23,329 nt of DNA. Origin: Geosiphon pyriformis. Taxonomy: Eukaryota > Glomeromycota > Glomeromycetes > Archaeosporales > Geosiphonaceae. Shown here piece by piece: positions 9,901-19,901 of the stretch. The position numbers and the translations under genes are program-made. The notes under the pieces were generated by a model. That model ran no database searches. It was not told where the DNA came from and saw only the letters and a program-made list of their open reading frames with translations. Numbering within the stretch: position 1 is the stretch's first letter; every line of letters starts with the position of its first letter. Where the stretch lies: NCBI GenBank assembly GCA_016748015.1, contig JAAOMT010000239.1, positions 30,359 through 53,687 on the forward strand. The letters run 5' to 3'.

Positions 9901-12303
9901 AAAATTAATAACAAGTTGTGAAAATTATCTAACTTTATAATAATCTAGTGAGGAACATCAATGTGCCGAAGATTGCGAAGAAAATGGGATCTGCAAGATT
10001 ATTACTGAGCCAACAGCTATTAAAGATGAATATGTCAACAAATTTGGTAGTTTCATGTATACTAAAGTAAGAGTTTTTGGTTTGAGTTTAATGAAAAATC
10101 TGCAATTGTTGTTAAAATAAGGCTTAGCTAATTGAATTACCGTTTGGAAAATATTTAGTATTTGCAAAAAGATGAAAAACTTCCATGCTGCATTAAAATT
10201 CCTCCCTACAAATTCAAGCATGATGGAAAACATGTACATGAAGAAAAGAAAGAACATAAATTCTCTCGAGATTGTCCGTCTGATATGGGGCTCCACATAA
10301 AGGAGGAGGAAAAAAAGCAATATAATTTTCATTATTGCGATGTAAAATGTCCGAATTGCAGTTATTATGTAAGTTTTTATGAATTTTATTATGTTATGAT
10401 TTTTTTGAACACTCTGAACCGTTTCAAATTTACTTCAGTGTACATTGCCATATGATCATGGCCGAGATTGCAACAGTCAACATAGTAAGCAAAAAGTTTG
10501 ATTCCACCATTGGAGTTGCAAACATTTAAGTTGTAATTCAATGAATTTTTAAATAGACACCGTACATGGAAATATGTATTCGACAACTTTTACGTGCGAA
10601 GAAGAAAATTTTGAGTTTGAAGGTAAATAATCGAATTGGTAGGTCTTCGAGTTAAAAAGACCTTATTCGTTAACTAAAAATCTATTTTTCACCATTTTAG
10701 GACATCGGTTGACTCTGGGAGATCGCGGTGATTTTGTTCTTTGTCATAAAGTGAGCAGTTGTTTTTTAATAATGAGTTTATCCAGTAAGTAATCAAATTG
10801 AATTGTTCTGTAGCTTTGTGAGAACATAGGCAGGCATCGTCATATCGAATACTGCAAAAATCCTAATGTTTGCGAAGCCGATGGTGAATTGAAAAAGGAA
10901 GGAATTCTTGAACACATCAATGGTAGAAAATACTAAAGCTTTTAAATTTCCAACAACCAGAACGAAATTGAATGACATTTTTATGTAATAGCTGCCATAA
11001 GTCCAAACCCTGATCGAAAAAAAGATTATGTTTCGCATAAAGTGTATTGGGACCGAACTAACTTTCAAGGTAAACTTTTTACCATATTAATTACCACTCT
11101 ATTCAATATCGAGTTCTAATAGATAATTTATGATATTTTTCAAGACCCATACTCTAAAGATAACAGAGAAAATTTCAAGAAATGCGATCATGAATGCCCA
11201 GATGAAAAGCATAAGATTGACAAGGCTACCAGAAAAGATTATGTTAGATCATTTTGCACTCAAAATATCTTTCATGCAAAGCTAGATCATAAAAAGGCTC
11301 TCCCTGAAAACAATGGATATATTTCAATAGACGGCCATCATTTTGATTGCGAAAATCCGGTAAAAACTATTGGAGACTTTCATATTATATTTGTGGTCGA
11401 TTCCAGCAGCTCCATGATATATGATGATTGTAAACCTCGTTGTGACAGCACCGAAACACTTCGACTCTTGGATTCTCATAAGAATCGGCTTGGAGCCGTT
11501 TATGAAGCTTGTTATACATTTATTGAGGCGCGTAAAAGTTCTCGCAAGAATACAACCGCTGGACAATCAGCTATTGATCGCGACACTACATCTCTTGTAC
11601 TCTTTTCAGACACGGCAAAAGTGGCATTTGAGAATCGAAGCCTCTCGAATTCCGATGAGCTTTTAGAAAAAATGATGCAATACCGACCATTGGGTGACAC
11701 CAGTTATAAAGCAGGAATTCTGAAAGTTGCCGATATTATTAATCAACACTATGATTCGAAAAAGTAAGGTCCATCTTAATTTTCTAATTCTTTTAAAGTT
11801 AGTATTTATTGAAAAACCAAAAATGTTCTCTAGAACAAATGTCATTGTTTTCTTATCTGACGGCGAAGATCATGCTCCTGAAAGTGAATTGAGAAATCTT
11901 TGTCAACGGGAAGCCAACAGAGGGTAAATTGATAAGCAATATGACTAAAATCGATAAAAACATTTTAATGCTTAAAATTTATCACTTTTTTTTTCTGCAC
12001 AGTTCGCCATTGTTATTGTATACAATTAAGTTCACTGGTGTAAGTGACTCTCTAGGTAAAAAAATCAAAAGGTGGGGAGATTATGTAACTGGTAAAGGTG
12101 ACTCCCGAGATCAATCGCTTCTAAAAATGGCAGATATTGCAACTGAATATCTTCCAAAAGGAGATTCAAAAGATGCGCTCAAATCTCAATATGTCCTGGC
12201 GGTAAACGAGATTGAGCTCATCGAGCATTTTACTGAAGTTGCAAGCAGTCTACGCAACCATCAACCAATGTTGATCAGTGAAAATATAAAAATTAGTCGT
12301 TGA
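2835..12303 (+). CDS. Giant VLIG/GBP-like GTPase with Cys-rich region and C-terminal VWA domain (33 exons)
   Basis: I joined 33 exons through 32 GT-AG introns of 57-120 nt. Phases agree at every junction, and only exon 6 lacks one nucleotide. The product is about 2,317 residues. In order it has a soluble N-terminal region, a Lys/Glu-rich helical stretch (about 345-445), a possibly propeller-like part (about 560-740), an acidic low-complexity linker (about 740-800), a GTPase domain (about 1085-1370), a Cys/His-rich region (about 1576-2010) and a VWA domain (about 2059-2217). The GTPase P-loop GEQSCGKS (1161-1168), the Thr in CTEGVWM (1187) and DFEG (1206-1209) match the GBP/RHD3/VLIG class of large dynamin-related GTPases. 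The MIDAS residues D2067, S2069, S2071, T2167 and D2197 are all present. I see no signal peptide or membrane segment, so it is probably cytosolic. The start is the first of two adjacent ATGs before a good donor site and is the least certain part. The biological role is unknown. Confidence 0.88.
4023..4062 (+). other. Apparent 1-nt frameshift in exon 6 of the giant gene
   Basis: Exon 6 enters from 4023 in the frame that reads YLTKL and then meets a TGA at 4060-4062, while the rest of the exon is open and coding-like in another frame (HQICLMSERDLEN). The exon is 174 nt and must be 3n+1 to connect exon 5 to exon 7, so one base is missing, most likely near 4037-4041. Every other exon fits. An alternative splice (donor near 3970, acceptor at 4042) would restore the frame but loses the YLTKL segment. 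Assembly error, allelic inactivation and alternative splicing are all possible. Confidence 0.6.
6993..8896 (+). other. Giant gene exons 12-21: GTPase domain and following helices
   Basis: Exons: 6993-7234, 7310-7365, 7452-7482, 7582-7623, 7706-7884, 7979-8074, 8141-8308, 8366-8406, 8477-8672, 8743-8896. The P-loop is split by the intron at 7235 inside the codon for its second glycine, the switch-I segment RCTEGVWMSL lies on a 31-nt exon, and DFEG closes a 42-nt exon. The spacing P-loop, T-x-GxWM, D-x-EG is the pattern of GBP and atlastin-type GTPases. The usual RD guanine-specificity pair is not obvious; the matching strand reads CIIITDVAEPD (about 1272-1282). The segment after residue 1300 is helical and charged. 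Confidence 0.82.
8955..11069 (+). other. Giant gene exons 22-30: Cys/His-rich putative zinc-binding region
   Basis: Exons: 8955-9619, 9707-9849, 9949-10066, 10159-10368, 10439-10484, 10557-10622, 10701-10750, 10814-10922, 10992-11069. After a helical start (residues about 1487-1570), dozens of Cys and His residues occur in repeating H-x-C, C-x3-C and G-H patterns, for example CRLRCNSCGLLC (1576-1587), HACEKSHACGASC, and CPLECPISNCHRRC. This suggests several bound zinc ions. The pattern recalls NFX1-type fingers but the spacing does not fit a single named finger. The first two exons are the most Cys-dense; the later short exons carry a sparser series. Confidence 0.8.
11145..12303 (+). other. 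Giant gene exons 31-33: VWA domain and C-terminus
   Basis: Exons: 11145-11763, 11834-11923, 12003-12303. The domain opens with strand DFHIIFVVD followed by the DxSxS motif (D2067, S2069, S2071), has a conserved-looking GDTSY loop (T2167), and a FLSDGED strand-loop (D2197), so all five classical MIDAS metal-site residues are present. This is the arrangement of intracellular VWA domains that bind partners through a Mg ion. Two unusual cysteines follow the MIDAS loop (CKPRC). After the domain, ~100 residues end at the TGA at 12301-12303 with no tail motif. Confidence 0.88.
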
Positions 12304-12421
12304 TTAATCATCGCAGAGATAAATCTCCAAATGATGAAAATTTTTATTATTAATACTAAAGATGTTTAAATGATTTCGATTTCAATAGGAAACCCGTTTC
12401 TGAAGTCATAAAAAATGGGGC

Positions 12422-12436
12422 AATAAAATCAATAAA
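12422..12436 (+). terminator. Candidate polyadenylation signals of the giant gene
   Basis: Two AATAAA hexamers (12422-12427 and 12431-12436) lie ~120 bp after the stop codon, followed by T-rich sequence. The position suits a 3' end, but such hexamers are frequent in AT-rich DNA. Confidence 0.35.
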
Positions 12437-12439
12437 ATG

Positions 12440-14320
12440 TTTATTGTTCTATTATTACAGAGGAAATCTATTAATATTGCCATGTGTTTGATTTTCCAAA
12501 AAAATAGGCAAGAAAAGGTTAAATTATTCAGAAGATAATAATTGCACAAGGATCAATGTAGAAAAAATGAAAAGTGAAATGCTATGAACCCTCAAACATT
12601 AAATTGATATGCTGAATGTTTTAATGATTTAAAGTTTAGCTCAAAAAAATGGTTTTCGATAATTTTTACAAGCTATCACATTATCTTAAATTTTCAGATT
12701 TAGATAATAAAAATTATTTTTTATATATATTAATTTAATTTGTAGTTTTATTATGAATTTATCTCTAAGTTCAAAAAGATAAATAATTAGTAATAAGTAA
12801 AAATATAATTTAAATTACTTATTATTATAAAATTAAATCTTTTATTATTTATTTGTTTGCAAAGCTAATAAAAAAATAAAAATTTAACTTTATTTCAAAT
12901 TTTTGTTAACAGCTGTTATAAAAAATTTTATTTAATAATTATGTAGTTTTATTTTTTAAAAGTATTTAAAATTAGATAATAATCATTATGTTTTATAATA
13001 AGTTAAAAAAATCTGTATATATAATTTATATTTAAATAGTTTTTTATTTAATTATTAATAAAAAAAAATATTTATATTATATTAATTTAATATTGTTATA
13101 ATTAAAAAAACATTTTTAGTTAATAAACTTTTTATAAATAAATAAATTTTATTCTTAAATAATAAAAATATAATAGATAAATTACAATTTAAGTTTTTAT
13201 TTATTTTTAAAAATAATTCAAAATTATATATAATCAGAATAAAAATAAGTTTATGATATCTTATTTTAATATTAATGTAAATAATTATATTATATTTAGA
13301 ATTTAAATAACATAAATCTTAATTTATTTTTTAAAGTTATAATTTAAATTAAACTTGGAATTTCAGAGTAATTTAGAATTTTTTAAAATTTATATGTTTG
13401 TTTAATTATAAATTTAAAAAATAACAAATTAATTTTTTATTTAATTATATAAACAAAAAAACAAAAGAATTAAAATTGTAAAAAATATAATTTTATCAAT
13501 TAACAATAATATTAAGTATTTTAAAAATACATTAATAACAGAGTATAAATTTTGTTTATTACTTTATTGAATATTTTAATAATAATAATATAAATAATTA
13601 ATAAAATTTGTTTATCACTTTAATAAATTTTATACAATAAAATTTTTTATTATAATTATATATTTAGCTAACTAAATATAAATGTATATAAGTAATAATT
13701 AATTTTTATTGAATTTAGTTAAAATTACTTTTAATCTACTAATATATAATAATAATAACTTATTTTAATTTTTTAAATAAACTTTTTTTTAATTTTTCAA
13801 CTTAAAAATAAATTTAGAATAAAACTATATATTAAACTATTGAAAAATATATACAAATAAAAAATAAATATCAAAATTAAAAAATACTTTGATTTTATTA
13901 TTTTTAAAACTTATTTGTAAAAATTTAATAGCATATTTAATTTTAAATGTTCATACTTTTTATTTTTGAGTTTTTATTTATGTTTTTTTTTGTTCTTTTT
14001 ATTATTTTTTGTACTATTTTCTCATGTTATAATTATTTTTATTGTTATTAACAACAATTTGTCACTTTGTTTGTAATTAAAATATTATTTTAATATTAAA
14101 AAATTGGGTTTTTTTAAAATAATTTAAACTTTATTTTTATTTTATATGAATTTGTAGAGTCTAATAGTTTACCAAAATAATTTTTATTTTATATGAACTT
14201 ATAGAGTCTAATAGTTTGCAAAAACAATTTTACATTATTTTATTTATATTAATTTTAAAAAATGTTGAATATTTACAAGCAAAACAATTATTAAAACTGT
14301 AAATTAATTATTATTTTTAA
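12440..14320. other. Very AT-rich non-coding block
   Basis: Nearly pure A/T sequence with no open frame of note, ending at the target-site duplication of the hAT element. The sequence resumes in the same style after 16483, so the block was probably continuous before the hAT insertion. It holds a tandem duplication at 14134-14227 and many short A or T runs. I found no gene or RNA. Confidence 0.6.
14134..14227 (+). repeat. 47-bp tandem duplication
   Basis: Two adjacent 47-bp units (14134-14180 and 14181-14227) both begin TTTTTATTTTATATGAA and share the core AGAGTCTAATAGTTT, with about five mismatches between them. Confidence 0.8.
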
Positions 14321-14328
14321 CTTTAAGA
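14321..14328 (+). repeat. Left 8-bp target-site duplication of the hAT element
   Basis: CTTTAAGA, repeated at 16476-16483 directly after the right end of the element. Confidence 0.92.
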
Positions 14329-14510
14329 TAGAATTCTGATTGAATCATATCAAATCAAACTTTAAGTGTTGTTCAAGTTTGATTCGAATTATAAACCGAA
14401 CTTGAATTGAACCAATTTTTCAAAGTAAGTTCAGTTTGAGTTTAACATTGAATCTTTTAACAAGTCTAAGTTCAGTTCAAGTCTGATTTAAAGTTCACAA
14501 ACTTGTGGCT

Positions 14511-14643
14511 TAAGTTGGTTTTCATCATTGCTTTAGAGCTAAATTTTTGGCATTAGCATTATCTGAGGCTTAGAGTTATCACAGTGCCCATATCATTGAA
14601 AACCACATTTTCTTAATATTAGCTTAAGTGGTTTTCATCATTG
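14511..14643. repeat. Short direct and inverted repeats inside the hAT left end
   Basis: A ~20-bp word ending GGTTTTCATCATTG occurs at 14511-14530 and again at 14623-14643. Between them (about 14592-14606) is an inverted version, ATCATTGAAAACCAC. The group may be a small nested insertion or hairpin-forming sequence. Confidence 0.55.
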
Positions 14644-15305
14644 TCTTAAGCAAAATTTTCAGCCAAAAAGGTTAAGAAAAAAGATTAAAAAAGAGTTATA
14701 CTCACCCTCTTTTTATACGAGTTTACCATTAATTTTATTAGTTATAACCTAATTTTTTTTTAACAGCTTCTTGTTATTACCCTCAATAATACTATAGTTA
14801 ATAGTACTTTCATAAGAGAATTAACAGAAAAATTAGAAAAAAAAAACATTTAATGGAGCTCAGAGAACCTTTAATTTTAATGCTTTGATCATATTCTAAA
14901 CTTGGCAGTACAGATGGCTCTAGATGAAATAAAGAATGATGCTCCAAAGTATTTGTTAAAAACCCAAACTGAATATATTTACCTGAAATTTTCCCAATGT
15001 AAACTTTGTATAAATTAAAAATTAGGAAACTTAACTCTGTAATCTATATTTCGCTCCAATGTTTTGAGCTTCTTGAATGTGCCTATAATACATATCAAAT
15101 TAAATACCATAAATATATTCTGAATTGTTCTATCTGATAGAATTTTACTTATGACATGGTTAGGAATGAGTTATTTCTTAAATTAGCAAGTCATTTTTTT
15201 CTGATTCTATATATTTTGAATACAAAAATTCTAACTGTAAATTTATAAGCATTAAACACTCTTACTAGCACTCAAATTAACTTTTATTAATATGCTATTT
15301 CACAC

Positions 15306-16236
15306 AATCAGTGGGCTGTCTTTGATAAAATTGCTAAATTCTTTAAACTATTTAAGAATATTATGGTCAAAATGTTAGCCAGTTCAAATAATACTGCTTT
15401 CTTAATTATTTCTTTCTTTAATATCATTTTTAATCACATTGAAAACACAGTTAATAATAATAAATTTGGTAAAGCATTATAATCTTGATTGTATTTATTT
15501 AGTTATTTATTTAATATATTTAATATTAGATCTATTACTTGTTATAGTGACTAGGGCAGCAAAAAGAAAGTTGGTTAAATATTACTCTAAAACAAATACA
15601 ACTATAATACTTTGTACTGTATTGGATCCAAGAAAAAAATTCTATTATTTCACAAAGAGAGAATTTTTGGATGACAATATTAATAAAATAAAAGAATTAT
15701 AAATTATTAATTTATTCAAACAGTTTTATTTTTCAACTTTCACACAATAAATAAACCTTTAGAATGCATACTTTCTTTGAAACAAAGTACACACTGGACA
15801 TTATACCAATATTAAATGACAGTTTTTTGTTAAATGGCAATTTAATGATATTATAGCATTAGTTACACGATTCATATTAGAGACAGACTTTGATGATAAT
15901 AAAAAAAAAAACTTGATAAAATTGATCATTATATTTCTAAAAAGATAGCCAATAAGAAAATGGATGTAATAGTATGGTAGAAGATTTATTACAAAAAATA
16001 TTTATTTAAATTAACATTTTATTAATAATTCAATATTTAGGCACATCAAACACAATTCCCTTGTCTTACATATATAGCTTATAATTATTTGGCAATTCAA
16101 GAATCATCTGTTGCTTTTAAACACATTTTTTCTGCAGGTGAGAATATGATTACAGATATAAAGTCTCACTTAGTGCCTAAAACTATAAGAGCAGCATAGT
16201 GTCTTCAATTATGGATGCAGAAATTATTACAAGAAA
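15306..16236 (+). pseudogene. hAT transposase remnant
   Basis: Three pieces in different frames belong to one hAT transposase. The first (about 15306-15480) reads NQWAVFDKIAKFF and onward, like the region ahead of the catalytic RNase H-like fold. The second is an open frame ending at 15702 with KLVKYYSKTN and VLDPRKKFYYF, the classic hAT block. The third (about 16037-16236) reads YNYLAIQESSVAFKHIFSAG, followed by IRAA, an in-frame TAG, then CLQLWM. This is the C-terminal hAT dimerisation region, in which family members usually have an S-x-ER-x-FS core; here the ER is replaced. The N-terminal BED-type zinc finger is not recognisable. Confidence 0.85.
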
Positions 16237-16475
16237 AATTAAATAATAATATAATATAATATAATGTTTTTAATAGTTAAAACTGAACATGTTCATGAAC
16301 TTCGAACTAAACTTAAACCAGACTTGTTGCATGTGTTCAAGTTTGGTTAAGTTCAGTAATTTTAAGTCTGGTTCAAGTTCGAATTTGAAATTTTGCCAAA
16401 TCTTCTGTTCAATTTCAATTCAGTTCGGCAGTTTAATTGAACTTGAACTGAACTAGACTGAACATCAGAACTCTA

Positions 16476-16483
16476 CTTTAAGA
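16476..16483 (+). repeat. Right 8-bp target-site duplication of the hAT element
   Basis: CTTTAAGA, identical to 14321-14328. Both copies are intact although the element's coding part has decayed. Confidence 0.92.
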
Positions 16484-18360
16484 TATATTTTTTAATCTTA
16501 TACAATATTTAAATAAAGTATATCAAATATATTTAAAGCAATTAATAGATACAGTTATCTTAATAGTTTTTTAATTAAGAAAAAAGATGAATTTTATTAT
16601 TTTTTTGCTAAAAAAGTTTTTTTTGTAAAATACTAATATGATAAGAAACCTAAATTAAAAGTATCTTTTCATTTTTTAAATTTTAAATTAACAGTATTCA
16701 AAATTTACATCAAATAAAAACTTTTTTCAGAATTATATAAAAAAAATTATAAATTTAAATTGCAAAAAAATAATTTTTTTGAGTTTTTTTTTGTTTATTT
16801 TTATAAAATAATGCTAACAAATATAATTTTATATTAAAAAATAACATAAAATAAAAACAGCTTATGTATTTATTATATGTAATTACCTATATAAATTAGT
16901 TAACCAGCTAAACCAAAATTGTATTCAAAGCAAACTTATGTAAAGTCTGCAAAATGGAAATTAAAATATTAAAAATTATGTGTATTATTATTTTTAAACC
17001 ACTAAAATCCAAATAAGTTAGTTTAATACAATTTGTGACTTTGCTATCAAAAAAAAATATTTATAACATAATAATATTGTTATTTATTGGTAATAGTTAT
17101 ATTTGTTGTAAAAATTTCAAAACCAAAAACTTAAATACAACTCTATTGTTAAAAATTTTCAAGATTTTGTTAACAGTAGAAAGAAATCCAAACAAGTCTT
17201 TTTCTTCTTTACTGCAATTTAATTTTTATATTTAATCAAACATTAAATATAAACTTTTGTAATATTATTTTTAAAACTAATTTTCAATAAAAATTTAATA
17301 AATACACAAGCCAACTCCAAATGGTAACTAATATTAATAATTTTTTTGGTAAGGAATTTCTAAGTTTAGTGTCCAATAGAAAATTTGCTGAGTATTGTAA
17401 AGTAGTCTTGATTTAATGTGAGGTAATTCATAATAGTCAGTAGTTGGGCTACACTTCTGTAGAACAAAAATTTTTATATAATAATATTAGATAATAAATG
17501 ACTCATTTCAAGTATATTTGATTCTTTTGATTCATTTTGCAATATAATAATTTTCTATAGATAGTCTTTATTTGGAGTCAATAATATTGAAACAAAAAAA
17601 TGGTTTAGATTTTTGAATTATTGAAAGTTAGTAAATAAATTTTGAATTAATTGATTGTTTTTTAATTTAAAATATAATAATTTATCTATTTAAATTAAAG
17701 AAATCATTTGTTTTTTTTGAAAAAATATAGTTTTTTTGCTTTGTTGATTAGTTAAATCTTTGTATAATTAAAATTAAGACTGTCATTTATTTCGAAATAC
17801 CAACAATTAAGATTTTTTATTAGTTAATTATACAATCAAAAATTTAAAGTAAACAGCAAAATTTAGGCAATTTTTGGCACTTAGTGAAATCAGATAAAAT
17901 AATTTAATATGTATTCATATAATAATTATGTATTTTCATAATCTTAATAAAGATTTAATACATATTTTACATATAAATTAGATTTTAATTACATTATAGC
18001 AATTAAATATTTATAGATATATTTTGTTTCTTAATATTAAAAATCAATTTTAATTATCTTTGAAAATACTAAACATAATATTTTTAAATATTAGACTACA
18101 TGACATAAAAAATAAAGGCATTATAAAAGATTTTTATAAGGTTGATCTATTACACTATTATGGTTAACATACTATTTTATATTTTCCTGTTTGTAACTTC
18201 AATATACAATTTGTTTACTTATAAAAATAATATTAAAATAATGAAAAATAATGAAAAATAATGATAACCAATCACGAATTGATCTATCAAGAGTTATCTA
18301 AATATAATAGATAGTAAAATAAATCAGTATTAAAAAAGTTTGATAAAATTATGTTCATAA
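16484..18360. other. AT-rich spacer after the hAT element
   Basis: Continues the AT-rich block that the hAT element interrupts. The 66-codon open frame at 17035-17235 is all Asn, Lys, Leu and Phe with no motif and is not accepted. Near 18240-18262 a short AATGAAAAAT-type word is repeated. No RNA gene or element ends were recognised. Confidence 0.55.
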
Positions 18361-18468
18361 ATTCTCACCTTCAGGCAAATAGACTAATCCTTTCAAATAG
18401 AAATTTATAGAGTAAATTAAACATTTAATGTATATGATCCAATAATTAATCAATTAATTACTTCTAAA

Positions 18469-19901
18469 TTAAACAAACAAACCTGTTGAAAAATCAACCA
18501 TTTGAGCAGTTAAAAGACGACTTGTATAAATTGCTCCTGGATGGATTATTACTCTGGCTTTTTCTATCTTATCGCGTTTCATAATTTTTTTAGGAAATTT
18601 TATATATTTCGAAAATTTTTTTGAAGTTTTTGTTAGCGAGTTGTCGTCTTCCACATGTTCTTTTATGTACTTTTCTGATTTCTGAAACTCTAAACTATAT
18701 TTATTAAGTCTTTCCAAATTTTCGTAAACTTCTCTGGCAGTAGGACGATTCTCAAGATTAGCTTCCCAACACTTTTCAATTATTTCGGCGATACAAGATG
18801 GAATAAGAGGGGAGATAATTTCAGGTCTTTGACCATTTAAAATACCCATTACAAGAATTTTATCGTGAGAACAATCATGAAAGGGAAGCTTTCCTGTTGC
18901 CAATTCCCATAATACCATTCCTAGACTATAAATATCACCAGCCGTCGTAAACGTTTCTCCTCTTAAAACTTCTGGTGGAATATAGGGAATTACTCCATAT
19001 ATTCCTTTTTTCTCTCCTGTTGTTGTAGTTGCAGCTTTTATTTCAGAGTTTATAGGTCGACATAATCCAAGGTCTCCAATTGATACATCATCATAAGCAT
19101 ATTGTAGAATGTTGCCCGAGTGTAGGTCACGATGAATCATACCAGTATAATGAATAGTCTCAAGTCCTTCAGCTATATATCGCGCGATCGATAATTTATC
19201 AGACCAACTCGCAGAATGAAAATTCGTTGATAAATACTTCCGGATGTCTCCATACTGGGCAAACTCCATCACAACCCCATACTCGAGTGTTTCAGCGTTT
19301 CGTGTAATGCCGTATATTGAAGTGATATTTTGAATATATCCATTATTAATTAACTTTGTTCTTTGAATATTTAACTATCAAAAGAGAAATAAATAAATAA
19401 ATAAAAAATCTTCCAATGATTTCATAATAATAATAATAATAATTAAAACAATAATTTGATTACCTCTTTAAAGACTTCTTCACTATTCTGCAAAGATGCC
19501 TTTATGAATTTTATTGCTACTTCCATTCCTTCTCCCCACCTTTTATATTCCATTGAACTATGATGTTTTATACTAGTTGAATCAATAAATCCATCAATAT
19601 AGGTTGCTTTATAAATTGTACTGAATCCTCCCTCTCCAATTTTCTTGATATCCCATAAACGTATCCATGGTATCCATTCATAGTGATTTAATTCATATTT
19701 ATTATAAACTGGATTCTTAATTATTTCATCAACCACTTTATTGCCACTTGAAAAGTCTTGGTAGATTTTCTCAAAAAATAGGAATCGGCATGCTCCACAC
19801 TTATTCACTTTATTGCTTATAATACTCTTTTGACATCTATTGCATTTATTGCAATCATGAGTAGCTTCTGGGCAAGTTATTTTAATTTCAAGGTTTTCCA
19901 T
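18469..19901 (-). CDS. Protein kinase (TKL-like) with N-terminal Cys module, two exons
   Basis: The gene reads on the minus strand: exon 1 19901-19464, intron 19463-19375 (89 nt, GT-AG, phase 0), exon 2 19374-18469; the product is about 447 residues. A Cys cluster (CNKCNRC, then CGAC; residues 17-38) precedes the kinase domain. Visible kinase motifs are the glycine loop IGEGGFSTIYKA (88-99), catalytic lysine VAIKFIK (K131), hinge VVMEFAQ, catalytic loop HRDLHSGN (D229), a DLG triplet in place of DFG (D247), PPE (E281), YSLGMVLWELATG, and the late NRP arginine. All catalytic residues are present, so it should be active on Ser/Thr or Tyr. This style of kinase is strongly expanded in Glomeromycotina. 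The C-terminus is uncertain: a donor-like GGTTTG just before the stop and a possible 21-nt exon at 18369-18389 (LVYLPE) suggest extra 3' exons. Its substrate is unknown. Confidence 0.9.
19385..19443. repeat. Microsatellites inside the kinase intron
   Basis: An AAAT tract (about 19387-19406) and an ATA tract (about 19424-19442) make up most of the 89-nt intron, next to the stretch TTTGAATATTTAACTATC that is shared with the inner edge of both outer inverted repeats. Confidence 0.75.

Larger units (their letters stand above)
14329..16475 (+). mobile_element. Decayed hAT-family DNA transposon
   Basis: The element is 2,147 bp. It starts with TAGAATTCTGAT and ends with ATCAGAACTCTA, which are inverted repeats with one mismatch over 12 bp. 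Both sides carry the same 8-bp direct repeat CTTTAAGA (14321-14328 and 16476-16483), the target-site duplication length of hAT elements. Arrays of GTTCA/AAGTT-type motifs in both orientations fill the regions inside each end (about 14345-14520 and 16275-16463), as expected for subterminal transposase binding sites. The interior keeps pieces of a hAT transposase in plus orientation but is interrupted by stops and frameshifts, so the copy is not autonomous. Confidence 0.93.

Noticed and set aside
3178-12303. About twenty short plus-strand open frames between 3178 and 12303 as separate small genes
   Set aside because: They join through GT-AG introns with matching phases into one protein, and domain motifs such as the P-loop and MIDAS cross the borders.
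17035-17235. 66-codon plus-strand open frame
   Set aside because: Asn, Lys, Leu and Phe dominate, as expected by chance in such DNA.
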